From the NCBI GenBank assembly GCA_017465825.1, contig JAFTVI010000024.1:1-64000 (forward strand): DNA of 64,000 bases, written 5' to 3'. This stretch comes from Clostridia bacterium (GTDB lineage Bacteria; Bacillota; Clostridia; Oscillospirales; Acutalibacteraceae). The notes under the pieces were generated by a model. It was not told the DNA's origin. It did no database searches and saw nothing but the letters and a program-made list of their open reading frames with translations. A program made the position numbers and the translations under genes. Shown here in pieces: positions 63,548 to 64,000 of the stretch (its first letter is position 1; every line of letters begins with the position of its first letter).

Positions 63548-64000
63548 ATGTACGAGCCTATTTCACCAAACGTGAATTTCGTCGAGCAGGAAAAGAAAAT
63601 TGAAAAGCTCTGGCGTGATGAAAAAATCTTTGAAAAAAGTATTGAGCAGAAGGCAAAGGGCACTCCCTATGTATTCTATGACGGACCTCCCACAGCCAAC
63701 GGCAAACCCCATATCGGTCACGTTCTTACACGTGTTATCAAGGATATGATTCCCAGATACCGCACAATGAAAGGCTGTATGGTTCCCCGTAAGGCAGGTT
63801 GGGATACTCACGGTCTGCCCGTTGAGCTTGAGGTTGAAAAGCTTTTAGGTCTTGACGGTAAGGAGCAGATTGAAGAATACGGTCTTGAGCCCTTTATCGG
63901 TCACTGTAAGGAAAGCGTCTGGAAGTACAAGGGTATGTGGGAGGATTTCTCACGTACGGTAGGCTTCTGGGCAGATATGGATGACCCTTATGTTACTTAT
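63548..64000 (+). CDS. ileS: Isoleucyl-tRNA synthetase (5' part)
   Basis: The first 151 codons are in the window. The HIGH signature is intact (YDGPPTANGKPHIGHVLTRVIKDM near residue 38). RKAGWDTHGLPVELEVEKLLG and SVWKYKGMWEDFSRTVGFWADMDDPYVTY match IleRS rather than ValRS or LeuRS. The ATG follows AAAAGGAG. The gene runs off the right edge. Expression is under the T-box immediately upstream. Confidence 0.96.
   Translation, partial: MYEPISPNVNFVEQEKKIEKLWRDEKIFEKSIEQKAKGTPYVFYDGPPTANGKPHIGHVLTRVIKDMIPRYRTMKGCMVPRKAGWDTHGLPVELEVEKLLGLDGKEQIEEYGLEPFIGHCKESVWKYKGMWEDFSRTVGFWADMDDPYVTY

Noticed and set aside
1..64000. Prophage, integrative element or toxin-antitoxin and restriction defence genes
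   Set aside because: No integrase, phage structural, relaxase, toxin-antitoxin or restriction-modification signature was found in any frame I examined.

Overview
The window comes from a low-to-mid GC anaerobic Firmicute, most likely an Oscillospirales/Ruminococcaceae-type gut Clostridium. The evidence is a clostridial division and cell-wall (dcw) cluster with a meso-DAP-type MurE, TTGACA/TATAAT promoters and AGGAGG ribosome sites, strict-anaerobe oxygen-defence genes (flavodiiron protein, rubredoxin), T-box and cobalamin riboswitches, a dockerin protein, and large repeat-rich secreted proteins. There is no prophage, CRISPR array or rRNA operon.
0-4.7 kb: a secreted protein behind a possible attenuator leader, an inverted-repeat element, an ArsB/NhaD-type transporter, a zinc-ribbon membrane protein and a secreted SH3b/C39-like peptidase. 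4.9-19.3 kb: the dcw cluster mraZ-rsmH-ftsL-ftsI-murE-murF-mraY-ftsW-murG-murA-ftsQ-ftsZ, with a likely MraZ operator of three 10-bp-spaced repeats; murD, murC, murB and ftsA are absent. 19.4-23.6 kb: an acyl-carrier-like protein without its serine, a HAD phosphatase, proS and an N-terminal-dockerin secreted protein.
23.6-27.5 kb: a Crp/Fnr regulator divergent from a D-lactate-dehydrogenase-like enzyme, a ferredoxin-like protein, an FprA flavodiiron protein and rubredoxin. A perfect 16-bp palindrome is centred at -41.5 from the predicted start, so this looks like a regulated O2/NO-reducing module. 27.6-32.8 kb (minus strand): a cobalamin riboswitch followed by a DUF4430 lipoprotein, an ECF S-component, metF, a separate methionine-synthase activation protein and metH, apparently one transcript linking B12 capture to B12-dependent methionine synthesis.
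32.7-43.2 kb: a Cof-type HAD phosphatase, an unlisted 42-residue peptide gene, an anchored beta-propeller-like protein, a lipoprotein, a two-component system, a sialidase-fold protein, and two divergent SDR genes, one of them an 844-residue double-SDR fusion. 43.3-48.5 kb: divergent topoisomerase IV genes (parE, parC), secG and tRNA-Lys.
48.5-59.4 kb is the most unusual part. It holds an array of different small hairpins separated by a constant TATGTAAT linker that reverses orientation midway, directly before a four-helix-bundle (S23/Avd-like) gene. Next come an F420-ligase-like gene, a REP-associated transposase (RAYT) broken by one stop codon and flanked by copies of a ~130-155-bp hairpin-rich element, and an 8-kb gene for a secreted protein of about 25 InlB-type modules ending in a Cys/His-rich tail. 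59.4-64 kb: a GH125 mannosidase with a GPH-family sugar transporter, then a T-box leader and the start of ileS.
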